A DNA stretch of 64,000 nucleotides from Corynebacterium glucuronolyticum (GTDB lineage Bacteria; Actinomycetota; Actinomycetes; Mycobacteriales; Mycobacteriaceae). The stretch spans positions 62,001-126,000 of the forward strand of contig JALFAQ010000002.1 in NCBI GenBank assembly GCA_022772305.1, written 5' to 3'. The translations under genes and the position numbers were made by a program. The notes beneath the pieces are model-generated. The model was given only the letters and a program-made list of their open reading frames with translations, was not told the DNA's origin and searched no databases. This document shows, in pieces, positions 26,979 to 36,308 of the stretch (positions within the stretch are counted from its first letter, which is position 1; each line of letters starts with the position of its first letter).

Positions 26979-29270
26979 ATGGCAGGTGAATCGAACAGGC
27001 AGCGTCCGCGGCGGAGCATGTCCGCCCGCCTGGCGAAGAGTCTCACGGGAGGATGGTCGAGGGTTGACCCGGCCATCGAGCCTCTGCTGTCCATTCACCG
27101 CAAGTTCTACCCCAAGGCGGACGCGGAAACGATTGAGCGCGCGTACCACACCGCGGAACGTCTCCACGAGGGAGTGCTCAGGAAGTCCGGCGATCCGTAC
27201 ATCACCCACCCGCTTGCCGTAGCTACCATTTCGGCCGAGATGGGCATGGATACGACGACTGTTGTCGCCTCACTCCTGCATGACACAGTGGAGGACACGG
27301 ACTACACCTTGGAGGATCTCACCAACGATTTCGGGGCTGAAGTAGCCAAGCTTGTCGACGGTGTAACCAAGATCGACAAGGTCGCTCTCGGCGCTGCCGC
27401 GGAGGCGGAAACAATCCGCAAGATGGTCGTGGCGATGGCCGACGATCCGCGCGTGCTGGTGATCAAGGTATCGGACCGCCTCCACAACATGCGTACGATG
27501 CGCTTCCTGCCACCAGAAAAGCAGGCGAAGAAGGCACGGCAGACACTGGAAGTGATCGCACCCCTTGCACACCGGCTGGGACTTGCTAGCGTCAAGTGGG
27601 AGCTCGAGGATCTGTCCTTTGCCATCCTGTACCCGAAGAAATACGACGAGATCGTCCGTCTGGTGGCAGAACGCGCGCCCGCACGTGATCGCCAGCTGAC
27701 GGAGATCATTAGTGCCGTGAAAAAGGAGCTAAAAGCCAACCACATCATTGCGGACGTGGTCGGAAGGCCGAAGCACTACTGGTCCATCTACAAGAAAATG
27801 ACCGATCGTGGTCACGATTTCAACGAGCTGTTCGATCTTGTCGGCATCCGCATTCTCGTGGATACCAAGGCACTGTGCTACGAAGCGATTGGTGTCATGC
27901 ACTCGCTGTACCCGGCACTTCCCGGCCGGTTCAAGGACTACATTTCTAATCCTCGCTACGGGGTGTATGAGTCGCTGCACACCACTCTTCTCGGTCCTAA
28001 CGGCAAGCCTCTGGAAGTCCAGGTGCGCACCCATGAGATGCACTACCAGGCGGAGTACGGTATTGCCGCCCACTGGCGCTACAAAGAGACCAAGGGCAAA
28101 CACACTGGTGGCCAGGCAGAGGTCGACCAGATGGCGTGGATGCGCCAGCTCCTGGACTGGCAGAAGGAAGCTAGCGATCCGAATGAGTTCCTCGATACCC
28201 TCCGCCATGATCTGACGGCGAAGCAGATCTTCGTATTCACCCCGAAGTCGGATGTCGTGAACCTGCCCGCGGGATCGACGCCGATTGATTTCGCCTATCA
28301 GGTTCACACGGAGGTCGGCCACCGCACGATCGGTGCGAAAGTCAACGGCCGTCTTGTCGCCCTGGAGACGAAACTCAATAATGGCGACAGGGTAGAGGTG
28401 TTCACCTCCAAGGACCCCGATGCCGGCCCTTCCAAGGATTGGGCCTCGTTTGTGGCATCGCCACGCGCGAAGACGAAGATTCGTCAGTGGTTTGCCCGTG
28501 AACGTCGCCAGGAGGCGCAGGAAGCCGGCAAGGAGGAGCTCACGCTCGCCATGCAGCGCTCTGGATTCCCCATGGCGAAGGTGTTTACCGAAAAGACCGT
28601 GAAGGCAGTTGCCGATGAGCTTCAATACCAGGACGTTCCCGCCCTCTTCGCTGCCATCGGTACGGGCACAGAAACAGTAGCCCACGTCTCCAAACGTCTC
28701 ATCGCGTTGTTCGGCGATGAGGAAGAGCCGGAAGATCAGGTTAAGGACGGCGAGGCTCTCGCTGAGGAGCTCATCGCCAATGGACCACGCCTACACACGA
28801 CGGGGAAGAAGGGCAATGAGGCCGGCATCCTTGTCGAGGGCGATCCGGACATCGCGGCAAAACTCGCCCGCTGCTGTATGCCCGTTCCAGGTGACGCGAT
28901 CTTCGGGTTCATCACCCGCGGTGGTGGCGTGTCCGTCCACCGTACGGACTGCACCAACGCTGAACAGTTGCGCAAGGAACCTGAGCGACTCATCAACGTC
29001 AGCTGGGCCAGCCAGGGCCAGGGCGTGTTCTCCGCTACGCTGCAGGTAGAAGCGCTCGACCGTAACAATTTGCTCTTCGACCTTATGAAGGTAGTCAGCG
29101 ACCTGAAGGTTTCTCTCCTTGCCAGCTCTTCGCACTCCAGCGACGACAACGTCGCGTTCTGTCGCTTCTCCTTCCAGGTTTCGGACACCAAGCAGCTCGG
29201 CGTCCTCATGTCCCAGCTCCGCAATGTCGAAGGCGTATACGATGTCTACCGCTTGACTTCAGGCGGCTAG
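26979..29270 (+). CDS. rel: Bifunctional (p)ppGpp synthetase/hydrolase Rel
   Basis: Domains in order: N-terminal HD hydrolase (THPLAVA and LLHDTVEDT, residues about 76-106), synthetase domain (about 235-390) with GRFKDYIS and [14 protein letters not shown] (about 417-477), a Cys-bearing helical/zinc-finger region ([10 protein letters not shown]) and a C-terminal ACT domain (about 680-763). The RFKD form of the synthetase loop and an intact HD motif indicate both synthesis and hydrolysis, as in Rel of M. tuberculosis. The length of 763 is normal. No clear ribosome-binding site precedes ATG 26979; TAAATT lies 7 bases before it, so a leaderless transcript or coupling with apt (10-base gap) is possible. 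Confidence 0.96.
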   Translation: MAGESNRQRPRRSMSARLAKSLTGGWSRVDPAIEPLLSIHRKFYPKADAETIERAYHTAERLHEGVLRKSGDPYITHPLAVATISAEMGMDTTTVVASLLHDTVEDTDYTLEDLTNDFGAEVAKLVDGVTKIDKVALGAAAEAETIRKMVVAMADDPRVLVIKVSDRLHNMRTMRFLPPEKQAKKARQTLEVIAPLAHRLGLASVKWELEDLSFAILYPKKYDEIVRLVAERAPARDRQLTEIISAVKKELKANHIIADVVGRPKHYWSIYKKMTDRGHDFNELFDLVGIRILVDTKALCYEAIGVMHSLYPALPGRFKDYISNPRYGVYESLHTTLLGPNGKPLEVQVRTHEMHYQAEYGIAAHWRYKETKGKHTGGQAEVDQMAWMRQLLDWQKEASDPNEFLDTLRHDLTAKQIFVFTPKSDVVNLPAGSTPIDFAYQVHTEVGHRTIGAKVNGRLVALETKLNNGDRVEVFTSKDPDAGPSKDWASFVASPRAKTKIRQWFARERRQEAQEAGKEELTLAMQRSGFPMAKVFTEKTVKAVADELQYQDVPALFAAIGTGTETVAHVSKRLIALFGDEEEPEDQVKDGEALAEELIANGPRLHTTGKKGNEAGILVEGDPDIAAKLARCCMPVPGDAIFGFITRGGGVSVHRTDCTNAEQLRKEPERLINVSWASQGQGVFSATLQVEALDRNNLLFDLMKVVSDLKVSLLASSSHSSDDNVAFCRFSFQVSDTKQLGVLMSQLRNVEGVYDVYRLTSGG

Positions 29271-29430
29271 AGAAATGGCTTATTCCAGTCCCCGGATGTA
29301 GACAGAACTAAGAGGCTTCTGAAAGATGAATGTGACTGTCCAATTATCGATCATCGTGAGGCTAAAGCCACAGTAGCCTGGTTTCTGCCAGCGTGAATCA
29401 AGTAACTCTCAGGTTAGTTCTGGAGAAACC

Positions 29431-29461
29431 AAAAGGCACCTGCCTACGCAGGTGCCTTTTG
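29431..29461. terminator. Bidirectional terminator between rel and the small secreted protein gene
   Basis: A perfect 13-bp palindromic stem (AAAAGGCACCTGC with GCAGGTGCCTTTT) around a CTAC loop gives a T-run on both strands. It serves the converging rel (+) and the gene at 29514-29927 (-). Confidence 0.92.
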
Positions 29462-29513
29462 CAGTAGTCGTAGATAACGACTGTTCTTGGAGAATGCTCC
29501 CAGTATGTAAAGC

Positions 29514-29927
29514 TTACTTGACGAATTTCTGAGCGGTGGTGTAGATGGCGAACAATGCGCCAATTGCTGCGGAGATGGCGGTGATGTATCCGGTGATGTC
29601 CTTGATTACATCAATCGGCTCCTTGTAGGTGCACTTGCTGTTGCCGGCTGCCCACATGAAGTCTGAATTTCGGGTGGTGGTGTCACACACCGTTTTGCCC
29701 TTGACATCCAAGACAATCTGGTCGACGGTCTTGTCCTTGTCATCAGTCTTCTTGTAGTAATAGAAGGTCTCTGTGGAGGAGCTGTCCTTGCCACCAGGAT
29801 GGAATTCCTGTTCGAACACGAAACCGGCGGGAGCCTCGGGAGCCTTGGAATCATCGGCCGCAAGGGCCGGGGTTGCAGAGGCAAAGGCGACAGTTGCTGC
29901 TGTAGCTACGGCTAGAAATTTACGCAT
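29514..29927 (-). CDS. Small secreted protein of unknown function, paralogue A
   Basis: 137 residues. A clear Sec signal peptide (MRKFLAVATAATVAFA, cleavage near ALAADD) is followed by a hydrophilic, probably beta-rich region with a YYY run, and two Cys (KTVCD and KCTYK) that could form a disulfide. The C-terminal helix includes VIKDITGYITAISAAIGALF and ends in a basic KFVK. From DFMWAAGN onward it is clearly related to the protein at 30328-30714 (shared DFMW, GN, CTYK, VIKDIT, YITAIS, AI). I do not recognise a family. A small exported cell-wall or mycomembrane protein is a reasonable guess. No Shine-Dalgarno sequence is seen; a promoter directly abuts the ATG, suggesting a leaderless mRNA. 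Confidence 0.8.
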   Translation of the reverse strand: MRKFLAVATAATVAFASATPALAADDSKAPEAPAGFVFEQEFHPGGKDSSSTETFYYYKKTDDKDKTVDQIVLDVKGKTVCDTTTRNSDFMWAAGNSKCTYKEPIDVIKDITGYITAISAAIGALFAIYTTAQKFVK

Positions 29928-29962
29928 ACGTTGATAGTAAACGGAATGGAGATAAGAATCAA
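29928..29962 (-). promoter_or_regulatory. Promoter giving a probable leaderless transcript of the 29514-29927 gene
   Basis: Read on the minus strand, TTGATT (29962-29957) is followed by 17 bases, TACTAT (29939-29934), 6 bases and the ATG. Initiation would therefore fall on the A of the start codon. The absence of any ribosome-binding site agrees with this. Confidence 0.7.
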
Positions 29963-30327
29963 GGGAAACGGGGAAAGGGTTTTTAAGGTCACTTGATTGT
30001 TAATAAATTTTTACCAGGCAATTTCTATCTACGAATCGGACGGTATAAGCGTAGGGTTGGCAAGAAGTGTGCAAAAACTGGGAACCACCGCGGTGAGCCT
30101 TGCATGTGAAGGGTCACAGTAGAATCTGAATGATTGTCGGATGAAAGAGAGGGTTGACACAATTGTCATCGAAGCGTCGACGCTGCTGCCTAGAAGTGAG
30201 CTTAAGCGCCACATGAAAAAGGAGCGCACTTTAGCGCGCTCCTTAATTAAGAACCAATTTCGCTTCTTGTAACGCCCTCAAGGGAATTGCAAAAGGCGGT
30301 CATTCTCTCGAAGAAAATGTAACCAGA
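29963..30327. other. Intergenic region between the two secreted paralogues
   Basis: It holds the minus-strand terminator of the upstream paralogue (30216-30244) and the promoter of the downstream one. The rest is AT-rich with no convincing gene. Confidence 0.5.
30216..30244 (-). terminator. Rho-independent terminator of the 30328-30714 gene
   Basis: On the minus strand the stem AAGGAGCGC/GCGCTCCTT ends in TTTTT. It lies about 85 bases after the stop codon. Confidence 0.85.
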
Positions 30328-30714
30328 TTACTTCGCGAACTTAGTGGCGGTGTTGGCGATGCCGATAACTGCGGAAATAGCCGAAGAGATCGCTGTGATG
30401 TACGCGGTGATGTCCTTGATTACCTGGAGAGGAGTCTTGTAGGTGCAGTGTCCGTTCCCAGAGGTCCACATGAAATCATTAACTGCAGGGTTTTCGCTGT
30501 CGCAGAGTGGCTTTCCTTTCTTATCCTCGACGACGGTCGCCTTGAGTTCCCAGGGCTTCTCATCATCCCAAGCGAACTTGTAATTAACGGACTCATCAGA
30601 GGATCCGACGGTGAGTGTAGTGTAATCATCGTCCCAGGTGATGGCGGTGGCGGGGGTAACGAGACCGAGTGTCAGAGCAGAAGCAGCAGTAGTGGCAAGT
30701 AGGGTCTTACGCAT
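30328..30714 (-). CDS. Small secreted protein of unknown function, paralogue B
   Basis: 128 residues. The signal peptide MRKTLLATTAASALTLG is probably cleaved near ATAITW. The mature part begins with short beta-like segments rich in Asp and Trp, then KPLCDS and HCTYK supply two Cys. The C-terminal hydrophobic helix contains VIKDITAYITAISSAISAVI and ends KFAK. It shares the DFMW-x2-GN-x2-CTYK-x-P-x2-VIKDIT-x-YITAIS core with the neighbour at 29514-29927, so the two arose by duplication, while their N-terminal halves have diverged. Unlike its neighbour it has a good ribosome-binding site (AAGGA, 8 bases before the ATG). Two inverted repeats lie upstream. Function unknown. Confidence 0.8.
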   Translation of the reverse strand: MRKTLLATTAASALTLGLVTPATAITWDDDYTTLTVGSSDESVNYKFAWDDEKPWELKATVVEDKKGKPLCDSENPAVNDFMWTSGNGHCTYKTPLQVIKDITAYITAISSAISAVIGIANTATKFAK

Positions 30715-30757
30715 GGCAAATTCCTTACGTGGAAGTCGTGAATGTATGTAGCTGGGT

Positions 30758-30774
30758 GCTAGCTCCTAGCTAGC
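30758..30774. promoter_or_regulatory. Perfect 7-bp inverted repeat upstream of paralogue B
   Basis: GCTAGCTCCTAGCTAGC consists of 7-bp arms around CCT, 44 bases before the start codon. The size and place fit a repressor or activator site. Confidence 0.45.
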
Positions 30775-30777
30775 TTT

Positions 30778-30804
30778 GATTCCTCAATGGGCTTTCGAGG
30801 AATC
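30778..30804. promoter_or_regulatory. Perfect 8-bp inverted repeat upstream of paralogue B
   Basis: GATTCCTC and GAGGAATC, separated by 11 bases, lie right next to the previous repeat. The center-to-center distance of about two helical turns suggests one regulatory region. Confidence 0.4.
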
Positions 30805-30990
30805 GTCTGAAGGGAAGTATAACCGAAATCATTAATACTGCGCATTAGCTGTCATTGCTCTTCATCATTTTGTGAGGAAGAAGGCTACTCAATTTGAGAA
30901 AGTAAACTACAGTGAATACTTGCCGTCGGAAACGCGCTGTAGCGCATCCAAAGTTGGTTGATGGTAGCTCTTTAAGACAGCCCGGAAACG

Positions 30991-31028
30991 AAAAATCCAT
31001 TGTGCCCAATAAGGATGGGCACAATGGA
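30991..31028 (-). terminator. Rho-independent terminator of the cyclophilin gene
   Basis: The perfect 13-bp arms TCCATTGTGCCCA and TGGGCACAATGGA are followed on the minus strand by TTTTT. Confidence 0.92.
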
Positions 31029-31059
31029 AGGTATTTAGAGAGAAGTACCGTATGAGGTA

Positions 31060-31947
31060 TTACTTCACCTCAGCAGACTCGATTCGGACTTCCTCAGCGG
31101 GGGCGCCGTCGGAGCCACCGGTCTTGGTGCCCTTGGCGGCGATGGCATCGATGGTGGCGAGGCCCTCATCGGAGATCTTGCCAAAGTAGGTGTAAAGCGG
31201 GGGCAGTGGGGAGTCCTGGTAGTTCAGGAAGAACTGGGAACCGTTCGTACCGATACCGGCGTTGGCCATTGCAATGGTTCCACGCTGGTAATTGACGGGC
31301 GAGTTCTGATCCTCGGCTTCATCGGTGGGGTACTCATTGGCGAAGTTGAAGCCCGGGCCACCGGCGCCGTTACCACTCGGGTCACCACACTGCAGTACGT
31401 AGATGCCGTTCGTGGTGATGCGGTGGCACACCGTGTCGTCGTAGTAGCCATTGGAAGCAAGGTGCGTGATGGCGTTGACGGTGCAAGGGCTCACGGAACG
31501 GTCAAGCGTCATGGGGATATCGCCCTGGTTTGTCTTGAGCATGACATCAACGGTGCCAGTCGCCGGAATGTCCTTCGTGTCGGGGGCCGTTACCTCACGA
31601 GCAGCGCCACCCTCCTCGGGGTACTCACAGGTGACCGTCTCCGGCAATGCCTCGGAGCGAGCAAGTGCGAGTGCAGGAGCAGTAACCTCAGGTGCCTCCG
31701 TCTCTGTGGTCATCGTCGTGGACTCCACCGTCGTGGTGCTGTCCTCGGCTTCGATCTTCTCGCCGTCGTCATTAGTAGCGAAGAAGTAGATGCCGGCCAC
31801 CGCGAGAACGATCACAAGTGCAGATGCCAGAACAGTACCGAGCGGACCACGCTTCTGCTTGCGTTCGCGAGTAACGAGATCCTTTCGCAGCTTCTCCAGC
31901 GATTCCTCGCGGATCTGCTTGTTGTTCTGTGAGTCGGTATTAGACAC
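31060..31947 (-). CDS. Membrane-anchored cyclophilin-type peptidyl-prolyl isomerase
   Basis: A basic cytosolic N-terminus (about 35 residues) and one transmembrane helix (LASALVIVLAVAGIYFFA) are followed by a Thr/Glu-rich linker and a C-terminal cyclophilin domain facing outward. The domain shows CHRITTNGIYVLQCGDP (catalytic Arg in the HR pair), GGPGFNFANEY and MANAGIGTNGSQFF. It probably assists folding of exported proteins. The orthologue in mycobacteria (Rv2582) also lies after rel. The start is a GTG preceded by AGGGAG. It has its own strong terminator. Confidence 0.92.
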   Translation of the reverse strand: MSNTDSQNNKQIREESLEKLRKDLVTRERKQKRGPLGTVLASALVIVLAVAGIYFFATNDDGEKIEAEDSTTTVESTTMTTETEAPEVTAPALALARSEALPETVTCEYPEEGGAAREVTAPDTKDIPATGTVDVMLKTNQGDIPMTLDRSVSPCTVNAITHLASNGYYDDTVCHRITTNGIYVLQCGDPSGNGAGGPGFNFANEYPTDEAEDQNSPVNYQRGTIAMANAGIGTNGSQFFLNYQDSPLPPLYTYFGKISDEGLATIDAIAAKGTKTGGSDGAPAEEVRIESAEVK

Positions 31948-32218
31948 TAAAAACTCCCTGTCGGCTCAACCAAAAATAAAACTGTTAATTCGTGCGCATT
32001 TTATCTTAGCCCTAGTATGCGGGAACCAACGGCACTGAGTCCTTTATGTCTCTTTTGACTCTGTCTCTATTAACTCGTCGTGGTGTGATGGATAGCGCGG
32101 TGGGGATGGTGTGCTGGCAGCTTTGTTCTTGTGGTCGGGGACCGCGCCGGTGACTGAAAGCCCTAAGCCTGCTGGTCGCCACTACTTCGGTGGTTTCGTG
32201 GTTGGTAGGGTGAGTGTC

Positions 32219-32857
32219 ATGGAATGCAAGATTGCAGTAACCGGTCCCTTCCAAGCCAATACGTATGCGGTGATCGACAACGGTCACGTGACAATTATTG
32301 ACCCTGGTATGGGGGCTGCAGATGTCCTGTCTGAGTATATCGAAAAGGAGACTCTCACCCTCGATTCGATCGTTCTCACTCATGGGCATATCGACCACGT
32401 TCGCGATGCAGCCGCGCTGGCTAACCCCACCGGCGTGCCCGTGTTCTTGCACCCTGATGACTGGTTCATGATGGACGATCCGGCTGCCGGCGTTTCACCT
32501 GAGGCTGCACGTGCCTACCACGCTGAAGATATGGAGAAGGTCGACGATCTCCGGAAGCTCACCGAAGAAACCGGTGCGGTCATTGCAGGGCACCAGTTCA
32601 CGGTTCGCCACTGCCCGGGCCACTCGCCAGGATGTGTCATCCTCATCAACGACGAGGTGAAGTCCGTGTTCACCGGAGATGTTCTGTTCAGGGGATCCAT
32701 GGGGCGCGTCGATCTTCCAGGAAGCTCTCCCGCAGCAATGCGTGAGTCGCTCCTTAATGAGGTCAAGACTCTCCCCGTCGACTACACCTGTTTCCCCGGA
32801 CACGGCCCCGGGACCACTATTGCCGCCGAACTTTCCAGCAACCCCTACTTGCAGTAG
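32219..32857 (+). CDS. Metallo-beta-lactamase fold hydrolase (glyoxalase II-like)
   Basis: The THGHIDHV motif (HxHxDH), RHCPGHSPGC with a metal His, FTGDVLFRGSMGR with the bridging Asp, and the C-terminal FPGHGPGT His together form the binuclear metal site of glyoxalase II-type enzymes. The length of 212 is standard. Substrate unknown; corynebacteria use mycothiol rather than glutathione, so a thioester of another thiol is possible. Rv2581c holds the same position before hisS. ATG 32219 is chosen because GTAGGG ends 8 bases before it and homology starts at once. Confidence 0.88.
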   Translation: MECKIAVTGPFQANTYAVIDNGHVTIIDPGMGAADVLSEYIEKETLTLDSIVLTHGHIDHVRDAAALANPTGVPVFLHPDDWFMMDDPAAGVSPEAARAYHAEDMEKVDDLRKLTEETGAVIAGHQFTVRHCPGHSPGCVILINDEVKSVFTGDVLFRGSMGRVDLPGSSPAAMRESLLNEVKTLPVDYTCFPGHGPGTTIAAELSSNPYLQ

Positions 32858-32964
32858 CACAGTGATCTAGAGGATAGAGACCACGCTGTTGTCGGCAGCA
32901 CTCAGGATCCCGTTGATAGAGGTGAGGCATTCCGGAGGAGCAGGCTCGAGTAACATAGGTATGC

Positions 32965-34227
32965 GTGACTGACGTATCATTTTCTGCTCCCAAAGGTGTC
33001 CCTGACTATGTGCCTCCGGCATCCCGCGAATTCCTCGCGGTACGTGAGGCCTTTACCCATGAGGCTCAGCGTGCCGGCTTCGAGCACATCGAGCTGCCGA
33101 TCTTTGAGGACACGCACCTCTTTGCTCGTGGCGTAGGCGAGTCCACGGACGTGGTGACCAAGGAAATGTACACGTTCGAGGATCGTGGCGGCCGTTCCGT
33201 CACGCTTCGCCCCGAGGGAACCGCTGGCGTTATGCGCGCCGTTATCGAGCACAATCTCGATCGTGGTCAGCTTCCCGTGAAGTTGGTCTACTCGGGTCCC
33301 TTCTTTCGGTATGAGCGCCCGCAGGCTGGTCGCTACAGGCAGCTCCAGCAGGTCGGTGTGGAAGCCATTGGTGTGGATGACCCGGCGCTTGATGCGGAAA
33401 TCATTGCGCTGGCAGACCGCTGCTACAAGTCAGTGGGCTTGACCGATTACCGTCTAGATCTCTCCAGCCTGGGCGATTCCGAGTGCCGTCCGGCCTACCG
33501 CGACAAGCTTCAGGTATTTCTGCGTAAGCTTCCGCTTGATGAGGAGACCCAGCACAGGGCAGAGATCAACCCGCTGCGTGTGCTTGACGATAAGCGTCCC
33601 GAGGTGCAGGACATGCTTGTCGACGCTCCTCTTCTCCTCGATCACCTGTCTGATTCGTCTCGCGAGCACTTCGAGACGGTGAAGGGGCTTCTCGACGACT
33701 TCGGGGTGTCCTACACCATTAATCCGAAGCTGGTTCGTGGCTTGGACTACTACACCAAGACCTGCTTCGAGTTCGTCCACGAAAAACTCGGCGCACAGTC
33801 CGGAATCGGTGGCGGTGGTCGCTACGATGGCCTCATGGCACAACTCGGTGGGCAGGAGCTATCGGGTATCGGCTTTGGCCTGGGCGTTGACCGGACGCTG
33901 CTGGCGATGGAAGCTGAAGGTGCAAGCGCTGCTAGCCCGCGCCGCGTTGATGTGTACGGCGTTCCGCTCGGAGCTGATGCCAAGCGCGTTCTCGCAAACG
34001 TCATTAATGACCTGCGGAGTGCGGGGATAAGCACCGATATGAGCTACGGCGATCGTGGCCTCAAGGGCGCGATGAAGGGCGCTTCCCGTTCTGGTGCTCG
34101 CTACAGTCTCGTGCTCGGCGAGCAGGAGCTTGAAGAGAAAAACGTTGCTGTCCGTGACATGGAAAGCCGGGATCAGGAGACAGTGTCTCTCGATTCCGTA
34201 AAGGCGTACCTGGAAGAGCGCCTCTAG
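32965..34227 (+). CDS. hisS: Histidine--tRNA ligase
   Basis: Class II synthetase. GVPDYVPP at the N-terminus, [13 protein letters not shown] (motif 2), [15 protein letters not shown] (HisA motif), [11 protein letters not shown], and [14 protein letters not shown] (motif 3), then a C-terminal anticodon-binding domain. The length of 420 is normal. The start is GTG 32965; the ribosome-binding site is weak (AGG about 8 bases upstream). It follows the MBL hydrolase by 107 bases and ends with a hairpin. Confidence 0.96.
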   Translation: MTDVSFSAPKGVPDYVPPASREFLAVREAFTHEAQRAGFEHIELPIFEDTHLFARGVGESTDVVTKEMYTFEDRGGRSVTLRPEGTAGVMRAVIEHNLDRGQLPVKLVYSGPFFRYERPQAGRYRQLQQVGVEAIGVDDPALDAEIIALADRCYKSVGLTDYRLDLSSLGDSECRPAYRDKLQVFLRKLPLDEETQHRAEINPLRVLDDKRPEVQDMLVDAPLLLDHLSDSSREHFETVKGLLDDFGVSYTINPKLVRGLDYYTKTCFEFVHEKLGAQSGIGGGGRYDGLMAQLGGQELSGIGFGLGVDRTLLAMEAEGASAASPRRVDVYGVPLGADAKRVLANVINDLRSAGISTDMSYGDRGLKGAMKGASRSGARYSLVLGEQELEEKNVAVRDMESRDQETVSLDSVKAYLEERL

Positions 34228-34242
34228 CTTTTAACCTCTGTC

Positions 34243-34279
34243 AAAGCCGAACTGGACGAACACTCGCCAGTTCGGCTTT
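34243..34279 (+). terminator. Terminator hairpin after hisS
   Basis: The perfect 13-bp arms AAAGCCGAACTGG and CCAGTTCGGCTTT are separated by 11 bases. The T-run is short. Confidence 0.75.
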
Positions 34280-34547
34280 CTCATTGTGAGGATCATAGCG
34301 AGAATCTTCGTGGGGGAGATATACATCGAGTTTCTTCGGTGCATAATGAACGGGGGAGAAGTAATACACGCGAGGTGACGAACAACGAGCACTAAGGTCT
34401 CTCAGGCTTCGTCTCTCAAGTAATGTGCTGAACAGCAGTGACGATACCTTCTGTACCAGGTCACTTCTTCATGGCCAAGGACCTTTATTGCGCGGTTGAT
34501 GACCGCCATGGATAGCAACGCGCGGAATTGTTGGCGACGCACAAAGA

Positions 34548-34574
34548 GGCGGACCCACACAATGTGGATCCGCC
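34548..34574 (-). terminator. Hairpin after sdaA
   Basis: GGCGGA/TCCGCC with an inner CACA/TGTG pairing. On the minus strand it is followed by CTCTTTG, a weak T-run. Confidence 0.5.
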
Positions 34575-34610
34575 CCAATATTGGAGAGTTGTTTGGCGCT
34601 TAGCTGAAAA

Positions 34611-36011
34611 CTAGCACTCGGTGATGGTAACGGGCAGGCCGATGTTTACTGCCAGGCCGCCCTTTGAGGTTTCCTTGTACTTGCTCATCATGTCGAGGCC
34701 GGTCTCCTTCATAGTGATGACAGCATCATCAAGAGAGACGTGGTGGCTACCCGTGCCCATGCGGGCAAGACGAGCCGCGTTAATGGACTTCACAGCACCG
34801 ATCGCGTTGCGCTCGATGCAAGGGATCTGAACGAGGCCACCAACCGGGTCACACGTCAAACCAAGGTTATGCTCAAGAGCAACCTCAGCTGCGTTTTCAA
34901 CCTGGGCAGGGGTGGAGTCGTACAGTTCTGCAAGTCCTGCAGCAGCCATAGCACACGCAGAGCCAACCTCGCCCTGGCAGCCGACCTCTGCACCGGAAAT
35001 AGATGCATTGGTCTTAATGACGATGCCGATAGCTGCTGCGGTGAGCAGGAAGCGTCGAGAAGCCTTGCGGTCGAAGTTTGGCAGGTAGGTCTTGGCGTAG
35101 TACATCACGGCTGGGATCACACCAGCAGCACCGTTGGTCGGTGCGGTGACGACTCGGCCACCAGCCGCGTTCTCTTCGTTCACAGCCATGGCATACAGGT
35201 TGACCCATTCCATAGCGGTGAGCTGGCCGGCACGCTCGGCGTTTTCGTGACGAAGCAGCTTCTGGTGGAGAGCGTAGCAACGACGCTGCACACCAAGGCC
35301 GCCGGGAAGAATTCCCCGACCACGTATGCCTTTTTCGACACATTCGACCATGGTGTCCCATACCAAGTCGAGGTGGTTGTTCACAAACTCTTCAGAGCCG
35401 TGCAGGGCGATCTCGTTCTCCATCATGATTTCAGGAATGGACATGCCGGAGCGTTCACAGCGATCGAGCATTTCCGCGCCATTGGAGAATGGCCACGGAA
35501 CCTTGACATCCTGATCCTGGGTGGCAACACCGCCGGAAGTCTCACCGGGTGCATCCTGTGCTGCCTTGAGCTCGGACGCAGACTGAATGAAGCCACCGCC
35601 GACGGAGAAATAGGTTTCGGTTTGGTCGGTAGGCTGGTCGTTTTCATCCAACACAGTGAAAATCATGCCGTTGGGGTGCTCGGGCAAAGCGACATCGTTG
35701 AAGATGATGTGGAAGGAAATCTCCTTCCCGTTGACGCTCGTGATCGACCCATGCGTGGGTACCGCAGCACCTGGCTTGGGATCGATGTTGAGGGGGACTG
35801 TGACAGGTTCGTACCCTGCGAGCCCGAGGACAGATGCACGATCTGTTCCGTGGCCATGGCCAGTTGAGGAAAGCGACCCGCGGAGTTCAATACTCACGTT
35901 TTTGGGGTTGAATTCCTCAGCAAATCGCTTGGCGGCTCGCATCGGACCCACCGTGTGAGAAGACGACGGTCCAATGCCGATGCTAAAAATGTCAACAGCG
36001 CTGATGGTCAT
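34611..36011 (-). CDS. sdaA: Iron-sulfur L-serine dehydratase
   Basis: A single-chain [4Fe-4S] enzyme deaminating L-serine to pyruvate. The N-terminal beta domain opens [19 protein letters not shown]. The alpha domain holds [29 protein letters not shown] and LTCDPVGG, which supply the cluster Cys residues. The protein ends TEC, and in characterised type 2 enzymes this C-terminal Cys reaches into the active site as an internal competitor. The length of 466 is typical. AAAGTAGGAG precedes the ATG, with GGAG unusually close. Confidence 0.95.
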   Translation of the reverse strand: MTISAVDIFSIGIGPSSSHTVGPMRAAKRFAEEFNPKNVSIELRGSLSSTGHGHGTDRASVLGLAGYEPVTVPLNIDPKPGAAVPTHGSITSVNGKEISFHIIFNDVALPEHPNGMIFTVLDENDQPTDQTETYFSVGGGFIQSASELKAAQDAPGETSGGVATQDQDVKVPWPFSNGAEMLDRCERSGMSIPEIMMENEIALHGSEEFVNNHLDLVWDTMVECVEKGIRGRGILPGGLGVQRRCYALHQKLLRHENAERAGQLTAMEWVNLYAMAVNEENAAGGRVVTAPTNGAAGVIPAVMYYAKTYLPNFDRKASRRFLLTAAAIGIVIKTNASISGAEVGCQGEVGSACAMAAAGLAELYDSTPAQVENAAEVALEHNLGLTCDPVGGLVQIPCIERNAIGAVKSINAARLARMGTGSHHVSLDDAVITMKETGLDMMSKYKETSKGGLAVNIGLPVTITEC

Positions 36012-36308
36012 GGCTCCTACTTTAACGGAAAACTATGACTGCTAGTTAAAGCGAAACTAAGCGTTATGCGGTCAATTGTATAAATTTTTAGCCGACTTGT
36101 TCGTGTGTCTTCTAACACTGCCGTTAGTTGGGTTACGGTGTGCCATGGGGGAGACGATAATTACATGCAGTTATGCGTGAAAACGTGGCAAATGGTTCCC
36201 TTTTTTGGGTGGTTCATGCCAGGGAGCGTTCGCTTTCTGCCTACTGTCTCCGCATGTGCGTCCGTCGGATACAGTGCGCAGCGACTGCTATGTCGACCTC
36301 GGGCGTGA

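Larger units (their letters stand above)
30715..31059. other. Intergenic region with inverted repeats upstream of paralogue B
   Basis: It contains the promoter region of the 30328-30714 gene with two perfect inverted repeats (30758-30774 and 30778-30804), AT-rich DNA, and the terminator of the cyclophilin gene at 30991-31028. No gene is visible. Confidence 0.6.
34228..34610. other. Convergent intergenic region between hisS and sdaA
   Basis: It holds the hisS terminator (34243-34279) and a weaker minus-strand hairpin for sdaA (34548-34574). The middle shows no gene. Confidence 0.5.

Noticed and set aside
30029..30229. Small minus-strand frame downstream of paralogue B
   Set aside because: It overlaps the terminator of that gene, lacks a ribosome-binding site and has no protein-like pattern.
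34740..35867. Plus-strand frame opposite sdaA
   Set aside because: Antisense to a well-conserved iron-sulfur enzyme; no motif.
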